From Ruminococcus sp. (GTDB lineage Bacteria > Bacillota > Clostridia > Oscillospirales > Ruminococcaceae), in contig JAFXNC010000038.1 in assembly GCA_017529875.1 (NCBI GenBank), forward strand, positions 1-64,000: a stretch of 64,000 bases of DNA. The letters are read 5' to 3'. Made by a program: the position numbers and the translations under genes. Each line of letters starts with the position of its first letter. The stretch's first letter is position 1. Shown in pieces: positions 49,391 through 59,647 of the stretch. The notes under the pieces are model-generated. The model ran no database searches. It was not told the DNA's origin and saw only the letters and a program-made list of their open reading frames with translations.

Positions 49391-51301
49391 TTACATTTTG
49401 GCTCCTGCCTTGATACGCTCCTCACGGGCGCGGCGATGCTCTGCCTTGACGGTGTACATTTTCTCGTCGGCAAGGCGGATCAGGTCTTCAAAGCTGGGTA
49501 TTATGCCGTTTGGCGAGCGGTAGATGCCGATGCTCGCCGCGATGGGGTAGGGCTTGCAGGCGGTGCGGTTCACAGTCCGCAGTCTTGCCTCCAGCTCCTG
49601 TGCAAGCTCATCCACCGGGGTTGAGGTGGACACGAAGGCCGCCATTTCGTCGCCGCCCATCCTGATGCACACCGAATTTTCGGGGCAGGAGCTGCGCAGA
49701 GCCTCGGCGGTGGCCTTGATAGCGAAATCGCCCTCGTTGTGTCCGAAGTTGTCGTTGATGTATTTGAGACCGTCCAGATCCGCCATGATGACGGTCATGG
49801 GCTTGCCCTGCTCACGGAGCGCGGCGGCAAGCTTTTCATAGGAGCTCATGCTGCCTCCCCTGGTATAGAGCCCGGTGAGCTGGTCGAACTGGGAGAGCTC
49901 CTGCACCCTCTCGGTGATGAACTGCTGGTACCTGATATTCCGGTAGCCGCCTATGCAGTTGTTGAGAGCGTTGACCACCTGGGGGATGCGCTCGTAGTTT
50001 TCCATCTCGTAGTTCTGATAGGTGAAGGTCGTATACCCCAACGGCACGTCAAGGAAGTTGAGCGCCGTCACGATCACCGGATAGCCGCTGTCGAGGGCGA
50101 CTTCAAATCCGGGCATGAGGCCCTTGGTGGGGAAATCGTGGGGCGTGAAGGGGGAAGGCGCGTCGGAGTTGTAGAAGACGCATATCTTCTCACCGAAGCC
50201 CTTGTCGCAGTCCTTCTCAAGGGGATTTATTCGGTTGTCTGTGACCTCACGGCGGAGCATACACCGCATATTGTAGATGAGATTGGAGTGCAGCTCGTTG
50301 GCGGCCTCTTTAAGGCTGCCTGCCGAGAGTATGCGCACGCCTATCTCGTTGAGGGCCTTTTCCTCCTCCTTGTAGCGGTAGAATCTGCCGTTCAGGTCAG
50401 TCAGGTGCTTGGCAGGGTTGATTATGCCGCCCCCCTGACAGCCGCAGCTCTCGGAGATGATGAGCCTTGACTTGATCTTATAGTGAGCCTCTCTGAGCAG
50501 TCCCTCACGTCCCAGGGTGAGCAGACCTGCGATCTGGCTCATGATATCCCCGAAGCAGCAAAGGCTGGAGGTTATCCGGGGGCTTGAAAAGTTTATATCC
50601 AGTATGCCGTCGAAGCCGGTCACGATGACCTCCTCCGGTACTCTGACGCCGGCGTTGGTGAGCACGCTGCACACGGTTATGGCCATGGTGTCGTTGGCGC
50701 AGACTATGGCCTCGGGCAGCTCGCCCCGCTCCAACAGCTTTTCGGTGGCGGCGGCGGTAGGCCCCTGCCAGAAATCGCCGTAGCTGAGCATGGTGTTGCG
50801 GTCAAAGCGTATGCCGTTCTCCCTGAGCACCCGCTCGAACACATCAATACGGGTCTCGGAGAAGTCGTTGCCCTGAACGCCCGCCATGAAGTGGAGCTTC
50901 CTGACTCCGTGATGCTCCACGACGTGTCTTACCACGTCCTCGAAGCCGGACTCGTAGTCAAAGCCCACGTTTATCACATCGTCGTAATTGCCCCCGATAG
51001 CGATGACAGGCACCTCAAAGAGCTGAGCCTTCTCGATGAGCTTGGCGATGAGAGCCTTGTTCTTTATCATCTCGTCGGCGATCATCAGCACGTCTATGGA
51101 GCGCATATCAATGAGCTCAAAGACCGACGCCTCGCCTTTTTCGCTGGGGGTGTCCCAGTAGAGGTCGGAGCAGGTGTGGAACACTATCAGCCTGTATCCC
51201 TTGGGCACGATATTCTTGTTGAGCTCAGTCACGATCTCATGGACGGCGTCGTCGAAGATCCTTGAGATACAGAGCGCGGCTATTTTATACTTACCGATCA
51301 C
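49391..51301 (-). CDS. PBP1-like sensor fused to GGDEF cyclase
   Basis: 636 residues, no signal peptide. Residues 1-290 have the LacI/PBP type I fold (KIAALCISRIFDDAVHEIVTELNK, AIVCANDTMAITVCSVLTNAGVRVPEEVIVTGFDG) but lack the LacI DNA-binding helix-turn-helix. A middle region (about 300-450) is unassigned. The C-terminal GGDEF domain has FDQLTGLYTRGG, DLDGLKYINDNFGHNEGD and GGDEM at 549-553. A cytosolic small ligand, as in sugar-responsive repressors, may therefore tune cyclic-di-GMP. It has its own promoter and lies 30 bases upstream of the hybrid kinase gene on the same strand. Confidence 0.9.
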   Translation of the reverse strand: MIGKYKIAALCISRIFDDAVHEIVTELNKNIVPKGYRLIVFHTCSDLYWDTPSEKGEASVFELIDMRSIDVLMIADEMIKNKALIAKLIEKAQLFEVPVIAIGGNYDDVINVGFDYESGFEDVVRHVVEHHGVRKLHFMAGVQGNDFSETRIDVFERVLRENGIRFDRNTMLSYGDFWQGPTAAATEKLLERGELPEAIVCANDTMAITVCSVLTNAGVRVPEEVIVTGFDGILDINFSSPRITSSLCCFGDIMSQIAGLLTLGREGLLREAHYKIKSRLIISESCGCQGGGIINPAKHLTDLNGRFYRYKEEEKALNEIGVRILSAGSLKEAANELHSNLIYNMRCMLRREVTDNRINPLEKDCDKGFGEKICVFYNSDAPSPFTPHDFPTKGLMPGFEVALDSGYPVIVTALNFLDVPLGYTTFTYQNYEMENYERIPQVVNALNNCIGGYRNIRYQQFITERVQELSQFDQLTGLYTRGGSMSSYEKLAAALREQGKPMTVIMADLDGLKYINDNFGHNEGDFAIKATAEALRSSCPENSVCIRMGGDEMAAFVSTSTPVDELAQELEARLRTVNRTACKPYPIAASIGIYRSPNGIIPSFEDLIRLADEKMYTVKAEHRRAREERIKAGAKM

Positions 51302-51366
51302 AGGCGCGACCTCCTTGCATAAGGGTTTGGAAACAATCTTAACATCAACAATTCATATATAGTAAA

Positions 51367-51395
51367 ATTATATCACAGTTCACTCTGATAGTCAA
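51367..51395 (-). promoter_or_regulatory. Promoter of the PBP-GGDEF/kinase operon
   Basis: On the minus strand, TTGACT (51395-51390), 17 bp, TATAAT (51372-51367), then AAGGAGGT before the ATG. The remaining divergent spacer (51302-51612) has no gene. Confidence 0.8.
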
Positions 51396-51538
51396 GTAAA
51401 ATTCACAATTCATACAGTTCTTACCAAAAAAAGCCTCTCAGAGCAGGCGAGGCACCCGGATAACGGTTTTAAGCCCTGCACCGGCTCCCCCTGCCGGGAT
51501 GATATTGCGACAAATCGTTGCATAGGCGACAAAAACTA

Positions 51539-51567
51539 TTGCAAAATCCCTGCGGATATGCTATACT
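51539..51567 (+). promoter_or_regulatory. Promoter of the first TetR gene, with overlapping palindrome
   Basis: TTGCAA (51539-51544), 17 bp, TATACT (51562-51567). The -10 is embedded in TATACTGTATA, a small palindrome that could be a regulator site, perhaps for the TetR protein itself. Confidence 0.65.
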
Positions 51568-51612
51568 GTATACATCAGACACCGTTATCATAACGAAAGG
51601 GAGAAGATCACC

Positions 51613-52176
51613 ATGCCCGAAAGATCCAACGACCGCCGTGCGCAGAAGACCAGAAAAGCCCTTACCAACGCCCTTTGCGAGCTTCTCAACGAGAAGGAGC
51701 TCCACAGGATAACCGTTCAGGAGGTCTGCGACAAGGCAGACGTGAACCGCGGCACGCTTTACAGGCACTACCTCGACGTATATGACCTTTACGACAAGAT
51801 CGAGAAGGAGACCATAGTATCCTTCGGGCTGCTCATGCTGGAGCTGGAGGAGCAGCCTGCCAATGAATTCTTCAAGAAGATCATCGGTTACATCTCGGAG
51901 AACCGGAGCATTTTCGGGATGGTATTCAGTCCCAACACCACGGGTCAGCTGAGGATCAAGCTCAGCGAGATAATCAAGGGAGTGTTCATACAGAAGCAGC
52001 TTGAGAAAGAGAAGAACTCCCTCTCCGAGACCGAGCTGGACTATATGTGTTCCTACCGTGCGCAGGGCTGCATAGCGGTGATCGCGGACTGGGTGACAGG
52101 CGGCTTCAAGGAGCCGGAGGCGGTCATCACCGGGATCATCTCAAAGCTTGACAAGAACACCGAGAAGATATTCTGA
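51613..52176 (+). CDS. TetR-family transcriptional regulator
   Basis: 187 residues. The N-terminal helix-turn-helix reads ITVQEVCDKADVNRGTLYRHYLDVYDLYDKI (about 33-63). The C-terminal half resembles the Firmicute-type TetR_C domain of unknown ligand. It is a single gene bounded by its own promoter and a terminator. The adjacent cyclase-kinase operon is divergent, so control of that operon is possible. Confidence 0.88.
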   Translation: MPERSNDRRAQKTRKALTNALCELLNEKELHRITVQEVCDKADVNRGTLYRHYLDVYDLYDKIEKETIVSFGLLMLELEEQPANEFFKKIIGYISENRSIFGMVFSPNTTGQLRIKLSEIIKGVFIQKQLEKEKNSLSETELDYMCSYRAQGCIAVIADWVTGGFKEPEAVITGIISKLDKNTEKIF

Positions 52177-52184
52177 CAGAACAT

Positions 52185-52217
52185 AAGCGTCCGCACTTTA
52201 CCGGTACGGACGCTTTT
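52185..52217 (+). terminator. Terminator of the first TetR gene
   Basis: AAGCGTCCG (52185-52193) pairs with CGGACGCTT (52207-52215), then TTTTG. Confidence 0.85.
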
Positions 52218-52254
52218 GTGCGCTGTGTTTCGCATCGCCTTTTGCCCCGGGAGC

Positions 52255-52554
52255 TCACTGCACATTCAGCACTTTCATAAATCCTGTGAGCTTGAAAACT
52301 TTCTTGACTTCCTCCGAGGCGTTCTTGATCGTCATTGTCCCGCTCTGCTCGTCCATGCGCTTTACTGCGGTGAGCAGCACCCGCAGCCCCGCACTGGATA
52401 TCGCCTTTAACCCCGAAAAGTCAAAGATCAGCGTCTGGATGTCTGCAAGCGCAGGGGTCAGCTTTTCCTCCAGCTCCGGCGAGGTGACTGCGTCGAGCCT
52501 GCCCTCCACGGATACGTCAAGGCGTTGTTTGGTCTTGAGTATTTCGACCTTCAT
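52255..52554 (-). CDS. STAS-domain anti-sigma factor antagonist-like protein
   Basis: 99 residues, the size of SpoIIAA/RsbV. The phosphorylatable Ser lies in LKAISSAGLRVLLTA, and the N-terminal strands LDVSVEGRLDAVTSPELEEKL are typical. No anti-sigma kinase, sigma factor or phosphatase gene is adjacent, so its partners must be elsewhere. The gene stands alone between two TetR genes. Confidence 0.88.
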   Translation of the reverse strand: MKVEILKTKQRLDVSVEGRLDAVTSPELEEKLTPALADIQTLIFDFSGLKAISSAGLRVLLTAVKRMDEQSGTMTIKNASEEVKKVFKLTGFMKVLNVQ

Positions 52555-52739
52555 ACATTTGTCCTCCGATCATAATAGTTTTATTCCAAGCCTCGTTATG
52601 TCATCATACTGCATAGGCTGTAATCCCATTCGGTGTGCTATTCAGATTATAACACATTATTCACATTTTTGCAAGGGCAAAAAGTCCGGCGGAAAATCTG
52701 ACCGTAAGGAAGCAGAACAGCCCTTTTCGCGGTTCGGGC

Positions 52740-52768
52740 TTGATTTTTTGATGCAGATGTGTTATAAT
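52740..52768 (+). promoter_or_regulatory. Promoter of the second TetR gene
   Basis: TTGATT (52740-52745), 17 bp, TATAAT (52763-52768). The start codon is only about 30 bases further on. Confidence 0.75.
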
Positions 52769-52799
52769 ACTTGGTAGATTATTTAATGGGGTGTGTCAG

Positions 52800-53363
52800 G
52801 TGGCTCAGATCACTAAAAAACTAATCACCGAGGCCGCACTGCGGCTGGCAGAGAAAAAACCGCTCAATAAGATCACCGTCCGCGATATCACCGGGGAATG
52901 CGGCATCACACGGAATACCTTCTATTACTATTTCCACGATATCTATGACGTGTTCATCACCTATATCGAGAACCGCATGACCGAGATCTATGAGAACAGC
53001 TCCGACGAGACGGCGCTTTTCGATTTCATGGAGCTGGCTGCCGAATATAAAAAGGTATGGGTCAACTGCTACAAGACCGTGGGGCATGAGAGGCTCTCCA
53101 AGTTCGCCGGCGAGAAGATCAGGAGCCTTATCATCAGGACCTTCGACGCCGAGGGCTACCTCGGAAAGATACCCGAGGCCGACCTGGATATCATCTGTAC
53201 TTTTTACGAGGAGGCGCTGTTCGGGCTGCTCATGCGCTGGCTCCAGGATAAGATGTCCGACGACCCCGAGCGTATGAAGCTTTCCCTCGACAGGATAAGG
53301 ATCCTCTTTGAAGGTCAGCTGGAGCTGCTGGCTAAAAACAGTCAAAACAGTCAAAAGAGTTAA
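52800..53363 (+). CDS. TetR-family regulator, DhaS-like
   Basis: 187 residues with a GTG start; a GTG three codons earlier is also open, but the chosen start gives MAQITKKLITEAALRLAEKKPLNKI, the standard N terminus of DhaS-type regulators. The HTH is ITVRDITGECGITRNTFYYYFHDIYDVF. DhaS relatives act with dihydroxyacetone-kinase-like proteins. The next genes downstream are fakB and fakA, whose products are DegV and DhaL-like, so a role in controlling them is likely, though a terminator separates them. Confidence 0.85.
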   Translation: MAQITKKLITEAALRLAEKKPLNKITVRDITGECGITRNTFYYYFHDIYDVFITYIENRMTEIYENSSDETALFDFMELAAEYKKVWVNCYKTVGHERLSKFAGEKIRSLIIRTFDAEGYLGKIPEADLDIICTFYEEALFGLLMRWLQDKMSDDPERMKLSLDRIRILFEGQLELLAKNSQNSQKS

Positions 53364-53378
53364 CAATTGATACAATTA

Positions 53379-53417
53379 GGCGTTTTTGCACGTTTTTTGT
53401 GCGAAAACGCTTTTTTG
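53379..53417 (+). terminator. Terminator between the TetR gene and fakB
   Basis: GCGTTTTTGCAC pairs with GTGCGAAAACGC (one G-U), loop GTTTTTT, followed by TTTTTTG. Confidence 0.8.
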
Positions 53418-53497
53418 TATGTAGTATTATTTGTGCATATAGTGTAAAATAAAAACGTAATGTTAAAAATTCTCCCCCGGAGCGTTCCGGGAGAATT
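53415..53497 (+). promoter_or_regulatory. fakB promoter and 5' hairpin
   Basis: TTGTAT (53415-53420), 17 bp, TATAGT (53438-53443). The leader then holds a hairpin (53468-53497; AATTCTCCC...GGGAGAATT) about 25 bases before the start codon, which may stabilise the mRNA or act as an attenuator. The RBS is GAAAGGA. Confidence 0.6.
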
Positions 53498-53522
53498 ATA
53501 AAAATGAAAGGACAGATAAACC

Positions 53523-54428
53523 ATGAGAAAGATCAAGATAATCACCGACTCCTGCTCCGATATGACCGCCGAGCTGATGGAGAAGTACGACATCGACTAC
53601 GCCAAGATGAGCTTCGTCCGCGACGGCAAGGAGTATGACGCCACCCTGACCTGGGATCTCCACTCCCCCGCCGAGTACTTCGGCATGATCAGAAACGGCG
53701 AGAAGCTCTCCACCACTCAGGTGCCTGTAAGCGAGTTCGACCGCATTTTCAGAAAGTATATCGCCGAGGGCTATGACATCATCTATATCGGCATCTCCCT
53801 GAGACAGTCCGGCTCGGTGAACACCGGTCTGGTAGTGGCTAAGGATCTTATGAAGGAGTTCCCCGAGGTCAAGATCGGATGCATCAACTCCCTCAAGGGC
53901 AGCATCGGCATCGGTATGCTGGCTATCTATGCCTCCAAGCTGGCTAAGGCCGGCAAGACCTTCGAGGAGATCATGGAGGCCGTTGAGGAGCAGAAGTACT
54001 ATGTGAACCAGTTCATGACCGTTTACTCCCTGGAGTCCTTCAGACGCACCGGCAGAGTGGAGAACGACGAGGCTTATCAGGCAAACCTCATGGCAGTAAA
54101 GCCCATTATGATCTCCGACGCCAACGGCGCTCAGGTGCCTATCAAGAAGATCCGCGGACGCGCTGCTTCACTCAAGGAGATAGTTGATCTTACCGTGGCT
54201 GCCGGCGCCAACGACGCTGAGCAGGACGACTGTGTATACCTCTCTCAGGGCGACTGTGAGGAGGAGGAGATCGAGGAGCTCAAGAAGATGATCGCTGAGG
54301 CTCTGCCCAACAAGAAGCTGGTCATCGTGCCCTTCGGACCCATCATCGGCGTTTCGGTAGGCCCCGACGCAGTAGGGCTCTGGTCCTTCGGCGCCAAGGT
54401 CACATACAAGGCAGGGGAGGCTAAGTAA
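53523..54428 (+). CDS. fakB: DegV-family fatty-acid-binding protein
   Basis: 301 residues. FakB proteins hold a free fatty acid while FakA phosphorylates it. The DegV fold is visible: KIITDSCSDM, STTQVPVSEF (the STSQPS-type lipid-contact segment), IGISLRQSGSVNTG, ESFRRTGRV and GPIIGVSVGPDAVGL. In the last motif most DegV proteins have G(T)HVGPG, so the usual His is Ser here, and the STSQPS Ser and Pro positions differ too. The gene is fused tightly to fakA (stop and start share a base), and plsY follows, which supports the lipid role despite the changes. Confidence 0.85.
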   Translation: MRKIKIITDSCSDMTAELMEKYDIDYAKMSFVRDGKEYDATLTWDLHSPAEYFGMIRNGEKLSTTQVPVSEFDRIFRKYIAEGYDIIYIGISLRQSGSVNTGLVVAKDLMKEFPEVKIGCINSLKGSIGIGMLAIYASKLAKAGKTFEEIMEAVEEQKYYVNQFMTVYSLESFRRTGRVENDEAYQANLMAVKPIMISDANGAQVPIKKIRGRAASLKEIVDLTVAAGANDAEQDDCVYLSQGDCEEEEIEELKKMIAEALPNKKLVIVPFGPIIGVSVGPDAVGLWSFGAKVTYKAGEAK

Positions 54429-56068
54429 TGAGCACCGCTCAGCTTACAGGACGGCTTTTTCTTGATATGGTCAAAAGCGGGGCGGCTAATCTCGATCTGC
54501 ACAGCAGCGAGGTCAACGACCTCAACGTCTTCCCTATCCCCGACGGCGACACGGGCAGCAATATGATGCTGACGATACAGGGCGGTGCAAGCTCCGCCTG
54601 CAATACCGACAGCCTCACCGAAACGGCCTCCAGCATCGCAAGAGGTATGCTGCTGTCGGCAAGAGGCAACTCCGGCGTTATCCTCTCACAGCTTTTCGAG
54701 GGGCTCTCGGCAGGCTTCAAGGGTCTTGATACTGCCGACACCAAGGACTTCGACTTTGCCTTTAAAAAGGCGGTAGAGCAGGCTTACAGCTCGGTCATCG
54801 AGCCCACCGAGGGCACTATCCTGACCGTGGCAAGGGAGACCGGCGAGATGATCTCCCAGAACAGCTTTGCCTCATTCGAGGAGCTGTTCGAGCAGGCTAT
54901 CGAGCGGGCAAAGATATCCTTAGAGCACACCCCTGAGCTGCTTGACGTGCTCAAAAAGGCGGGCGTGGTGGATTCCGGCGGCGCAGGGCTCATCTATATC
55001 CTGGAGGGTATGCTCAGCGCCCTCACCGGCAAGACCATAGAGCGTCCCCACGACCTGCACTATCAGCACGCTCCGGCACCCAAGGCCGTCAACACAGACC
55101 TGTTCACCGAGGACAGCGTACTGGAATTCGGCTACTGCACCGAGGTACTGGTGCGGCTGCAAAGGATCAAGGGCGACCCCGAGGACTTCGATATCAACGG
55201 CTTTATCGAGTTCATGGGGACGATAGGCGATTCGATCGTGGCATTCAGAAACGGCTCTATCGTCAAGCTCCATGTCCACACTATGACCCCCTATAAGGTG
55301 CTGGAATACTGTCAGCGCTTCGGCGAGTTTCTGACTATCAAGATCGAGAACATGATGCTCCAGCATAACGAGGTCATCGCTCAGGACGAGGAAAAGAAAA
55401 AGGAGCGCAGCCGCTATGCAGTAGTGGCGGTAGCTACCGGCGAGGGTCTGAAAGAGCAGCTCAAGGACATGGGCGCCGACGTCATCATCGACGGCGGACA
55501 GACCTCCAACCCCTCCGCAAGCGATATACTGTCGGCCTTTGACAAGGCAAATGCCGACATAATATTCATCCTGCCCAACAACGGCAACATCCTGCTCACC
55601 GCAAAACAGGCGGGAGAGCTTTACAACAAGTCCGACGTGAGGGTCATCCCCACCAAGACCATAGGCGACTGCATCTCGGTGCTTTCGATGCTGGATCTCA
55701 CCGGCGACCCCGACAGCATAGAGGCTGAAATGAACGCCTCCATGGAAGGAACAGTGACCGCTGAGATATCCAAGAGCATCCGTGCTGCCGAGCTCAACGG
55801 CCTGACCATAAACAGCGGCGAGTATATCGGCATAATAGGCAAGGACGTGGTCTCCGCCGATACCGACTGCCTTGATACGGCGGTGGCGGCGCTGAAGCTC
55901 ATGGAGCCCGCCGACCATTCGGCGCTCATGATAATCTCGGGCAAGAATGCCGCAAAGGGGCTCTCGGCAGAGCTTGCAGGCATAGCTAAAAAGAAGTACC
56001 GCCGTCTCGAGGTCTGCGAGATAAACGGCGGACAGGACATTTACGATCTTATTCTGGTGGTGAACTGA
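54428..56068 (+). CDS. fakA: Fatty acid kinase ATP-binding subunit
   Basis: 546 residues, the usual length of YloV/FakA. The N-terminal DhaL/DAK2 kinase domain (about 1-200) has NVFPIPDGDTGSNM with the ATP/Mg-binding Asp residues and SARGNSGVILSQ. A middle domain and a C-terminal DegV-like domain follow. It phosphorylates FakB-bound fatty acid to acyl-phosphate, which PlsY, encoded next, transfers to glycerol-3-phosphate. The ATG overlaps the fakB stop by one base, and plsY begins one base after its stop. Confidence 0.92.
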   Translation: MSTAQLTGRLFLDMVKSGAANLDLHSSEVNDLNVFPIPDGDTGSNMMLTIQGGASSACNTDSLTETASSIARGMLLSARGNSGVILSQLFEGLSAGFKGLDTADTKDFDFAFKKAVEQAYSSVIEPTEGTILTVARETGEMISQNSFASFEELFEQAIERAKISLEHTPELLDVLKKAGVVDSGGAGLIYILEGMLSALTGKTIERPHDLHYQHAPAPKAVNTDLFTEDSVLEFGYCTEVLVRLQRIKGDPEDFDINGFIEFMGTIGDSIVAFRNGSIVKLHVHTMTPYKVLEYCQRFGEFLTIKIENMMLQHNEVIAQDEEKKKERSRYAVVAVATGEGLKEQLKDMGADVIIDGGQTSNPSASDILSAFDKANADIIFILPNNGNILLTAKQAGELYNKSDVRVIPTKTIGDCISVLSMLDLTGDPDSIEAEMNASMEGTVTAEISKSIRAAELNGLTINSGEYIGIIGKDVVSADTDCLDTAVAALKLMEPADHSALMIISGKNAAKGLSAELAGIAKKKYRRLEVCEINGGQDIYDLILVVN

Positions 56069-56704
56069 TTGGGCGTTGGTTTTTATCTTCTGTGCGCGGC
56101 CTTCGCAGCGGGCGGATTCCTGATCGGCGGGATAAACGGAGCTATCATGCTCTCCAAGCTGATCTACAAGCAGGATATCCGCGAGCAGGGCAGCGGCAAC
56201 CCCGGCTTTACAAATTTCAAGCGGGTCTACGGGCTCAATGCGGCGGCGTGGGTGGTCATGGTCTTCGATATCATCAAGGCGCTGTTCCCTGCGCTCATCG
56301 CTATGTTCGTATTTAAGGCGGCCTACGGTATGCCCCAGTTCGGAGCGCAGTTTACCGGGCTCTGGTGCATGATAGGCCACTGCTTCCCGGTATGGTACGG
56401 CTTCAAGGGCGGAAAGGCCTTCATGACCGGCTTCGGCACGATCTGGATCGTGGACTGGCGCATGACGCTGATCGCCATGGCGCTGTTCCTGACCATACTT
56501 TTTACGGTGAAGATCATGTCGGTATCCTCCTGCATCGCGGCAGCCTCCTGCCCCATCATGCTGGCGATCTTCGGCACCGAGAGCGTGTCCATAATCATAA
56601 TGGCGATCATCGCGGCACTGCTGGTGATAGTGCGGCACAGAGAGAATTTCAAAAAGCTGCTTAACGGCACCGAATCCAAATTCAGTCTCCACAGCAGCAA
56701 ATAA
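56069..56704 (+). CDS. plsY: Glycerol-3-phosphate acyltransferase
   Basis: 211 residues, integral membrane. PlsY uses acyl-phosphate to make lysophosphatidate. Motifs: GSGNPGFTNFKRVYG (motif 1, usually GSGNPGATN), GHCFPVWYGFKGGKAF (motif 2) and a C-terminal VIVRHRENFKKLLNGTE (motif 3). The predicted start is TTG directly after the fakA stop with no strong RBS, so translation is probably coupled to fakA. Confidence 0.93.
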   Translation: MGVGFYLLCAAFAAGGFLIGGINGAIMLSKLIYKQDIREQGSGNPGFTNFKRVYGLNAAAWVVMVFDIIKALFPALIAMFVFKAAYGMPQFGAQFTGLWCMIGHCFPVWYGFKGGKAFMTGFGTIWIVDWRMTLIAMALFLTILFTVKIMSVSSCIAAASCPIMLAIFGTESVSIIIMAIIAALLVIVRHRENFKKLLNGTESKFSLHSSK

Positions 56705-56722
56705 ACGAAAGGACAAGCAAGC

Positions 56723-58201
<1,479 letters not shown>

Positions 58202-58261
58202 TATACACAAGGCTGCTCAGTACGGGCAGCCTTGATGATTTTCACAAGGGAGGTGACTGCT

Positions 58262-59059
58262 GTGCCTGACGAAAAGCCCAAGCTGCGGGTCTCGAAACCT
58301 GTGGCGATGATCTGCGCCATGCTGGTGGCGGCTGCCGCAGGTGCGGCGATAGTCGCCGACCGCGCCCTGAAAAACGAGCCGGGCCCGGAGATACGCCAGA
58401 GCACCTCCGACAGCTCTGCCCCGGAGGTCACCGAAAAGGCAGTCCCGGCGGCTGTCACCGGTACCGCCGTCACCAAGCGCACCGAAAAGCAGACGACGGC
58501 GACCTCACGCACTACCGCCAAGACTACAACTGCCACGGCGGCCTTCGAGTACCCGCAGGATATCAACCTTGCAACGCGGGAGAGCCTTGAAAACGTGAAC
58601 GGCATAAACCGCTCCGTGGCGGAGGGGATCCTGTCTTACCGGGAAAAGGCGGGGAAGATACACGATCTTGACGAGCTGCTGGGAGTGTACGGCATCGCGG
58701 AGCGGACGCTTTCCGTTATTAAGGAGCACTTTTATGTGGCTGAGGCTGACCGGGTGACGGCGGCGTCAAAGACCACTGCGGAGAAGGCGACTTCGGCTGT
58801 GACTACTACTGTCGGGACTACGGCTCCGGCGGCGGTGACGACGGCTGAGACCACGGTTACGGAGATCGTGAAGGTGAACATCAACGAAGCTGATGCGGGA
58901 GAGCTCGCGAGGGGGTTAGGCATCAGCGAGGAGCTGGCGGAGAGGGTCATAGAGCTGCGGGTACGGATCGGGAGGTTTGAGAACGATCTGGAGCTGCTGT
59001 ATGTTGAGGGGTTCACGAAGGAAAAGCTGTTGGAAATAAGAGATAAGATCGATATATAA
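58262..59059 (+). CDS. ComEA-like protein with two helix-hairpin-helix domains
   Basis: 265 residues from a GTG behind GGGAGGTGA; the frame is open ten codons earlier but without an RBS. One membrane segment (PVAMICAMLVAAAAGAAIVA, about 16-35) is followed by a Thr/Ala/Glu-rich spacer, a first HhH domain (INLATRESLENVNGINRSVAEGILSYRE), a second Thr/Ala-rich spacer, and a second HhH domain (VNINEADAGELARGLGISEELAERVIELR). ComEA binds incoming DNA outside the membrane and normally has one such domain. No comEC or comEB is adjacent. Confidence 0.85.
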   Translation: MPDEKPKLRVSKPVAMICAMLVAAAAGAAIVADRALKNEPGPEIRQSTSDSSAPEVTEKAVPAAVTGTAVTKRTEKQTTATSRTTAKTTTATAAFEYPQDINLATRESLENVNGINRSVAEGILSYREKAGKIHDLDELLGVYGIAERTLSVIKEHFYVAEADRVTAASKTTAEKATSAVTTTVGTTAPAAVTTAETTVTEIVKVNINEADAGELARGLGISEELAERVIELRVRIGRFENDLELLYVEGFTKEKLLEIRDKIDI

Positions 59060-59101
59060 ATAGCAGGACCGGAAAAGAAAAAACCGGCACTGCGCACAGA
59101 A

Positions 59102-59140
59102 AAAGAGGGGGCATCAAGTGAAGATGCCTCCTCTTTGTTG
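59102..59140 (+). terminator. Terminator after the ComEA-like gene
   Basis: AAAGAGGGGGCATC (59102-59115) pairs with GATGCCTCCTCTTT (59123-59136), loop AAGTGAA, then GTTG. Confidence 0.8.
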
Positions 59141-59249
59141 TATGGGAGAATAAAGGCGCAGCGCCTAAAAAGCTGTCCTCCTGCACTGTCAGGAAAGAGC
59201 CGGGCGGACACCGTCCGCGAACGATTATCCGTCCGGTGGGGCCTGAAAG

Positions 59250-59276
59250 CAAAAAAGAGCCGCCCGAAGGCAGCTC
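59250..59276 (-). terminator. Terminator of the ribosomal protein operon
   Basis: GAGCCGCC/GGCAGCTC stem (one mismatch) with CGAA loop; TTTTTTGC follows on the minus strand. Confidence 0.85.
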
Positions 59277-59286
59277 CTTAAAGATA

Positions 59287-59628
59287 TCAAACCAACTTGA
59301 TTATTGCCATTTCAGCAGCATCGCCGCGGCGGGGGCCGGTCTTGATGACCTGAGTATAGCCGCCGTTTCTGCCGGAATAACCGGGTGCGATGTCGTCGAA
59401 CAGCTTCTTAGCAACGGACTCCTTAGTTACATAAGCGAGCACCTGACGCTTTGAATGAAGGTCTCCGGCTTTGCCGAGGGTTATCATCTTGTCGGTCATA
59501 GCGCTGACTTCCTTAGCCCTTGTCACAGTTGTTTCTATCTTACCGTTTTCGAGAAGGTAGGTGACCATAGCTCTGAGCATAGCCCTTCTGTGGTCGGTAG
59601 CCCTTCCCAGCTTTCTTGTGCCTGGCAT
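59287..59628 (-). CDS. rplQ: 50S ribosomal protein L17
   Basis: 113 residues, starting [26 protein letters not shown], the standard bacterial L17. It is the last gene of the operon, 19 bases after rpoA, and is followed directly by the terminator. Confidence 0.98.
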   Translation of the reverse strand: MPGTRKLGRATDHRRAMLRAMVTYLLENGKIETTVTRAKEVSAMTDKMITLGKAGDLHSKRQVLAYVTKESVAKKLFDDIAPGYSGRNGGYTQVIKTGPRRGDAAEMAIIKLV

Positions 59629-59647
59629 AGATATTCACTCCTTAATA

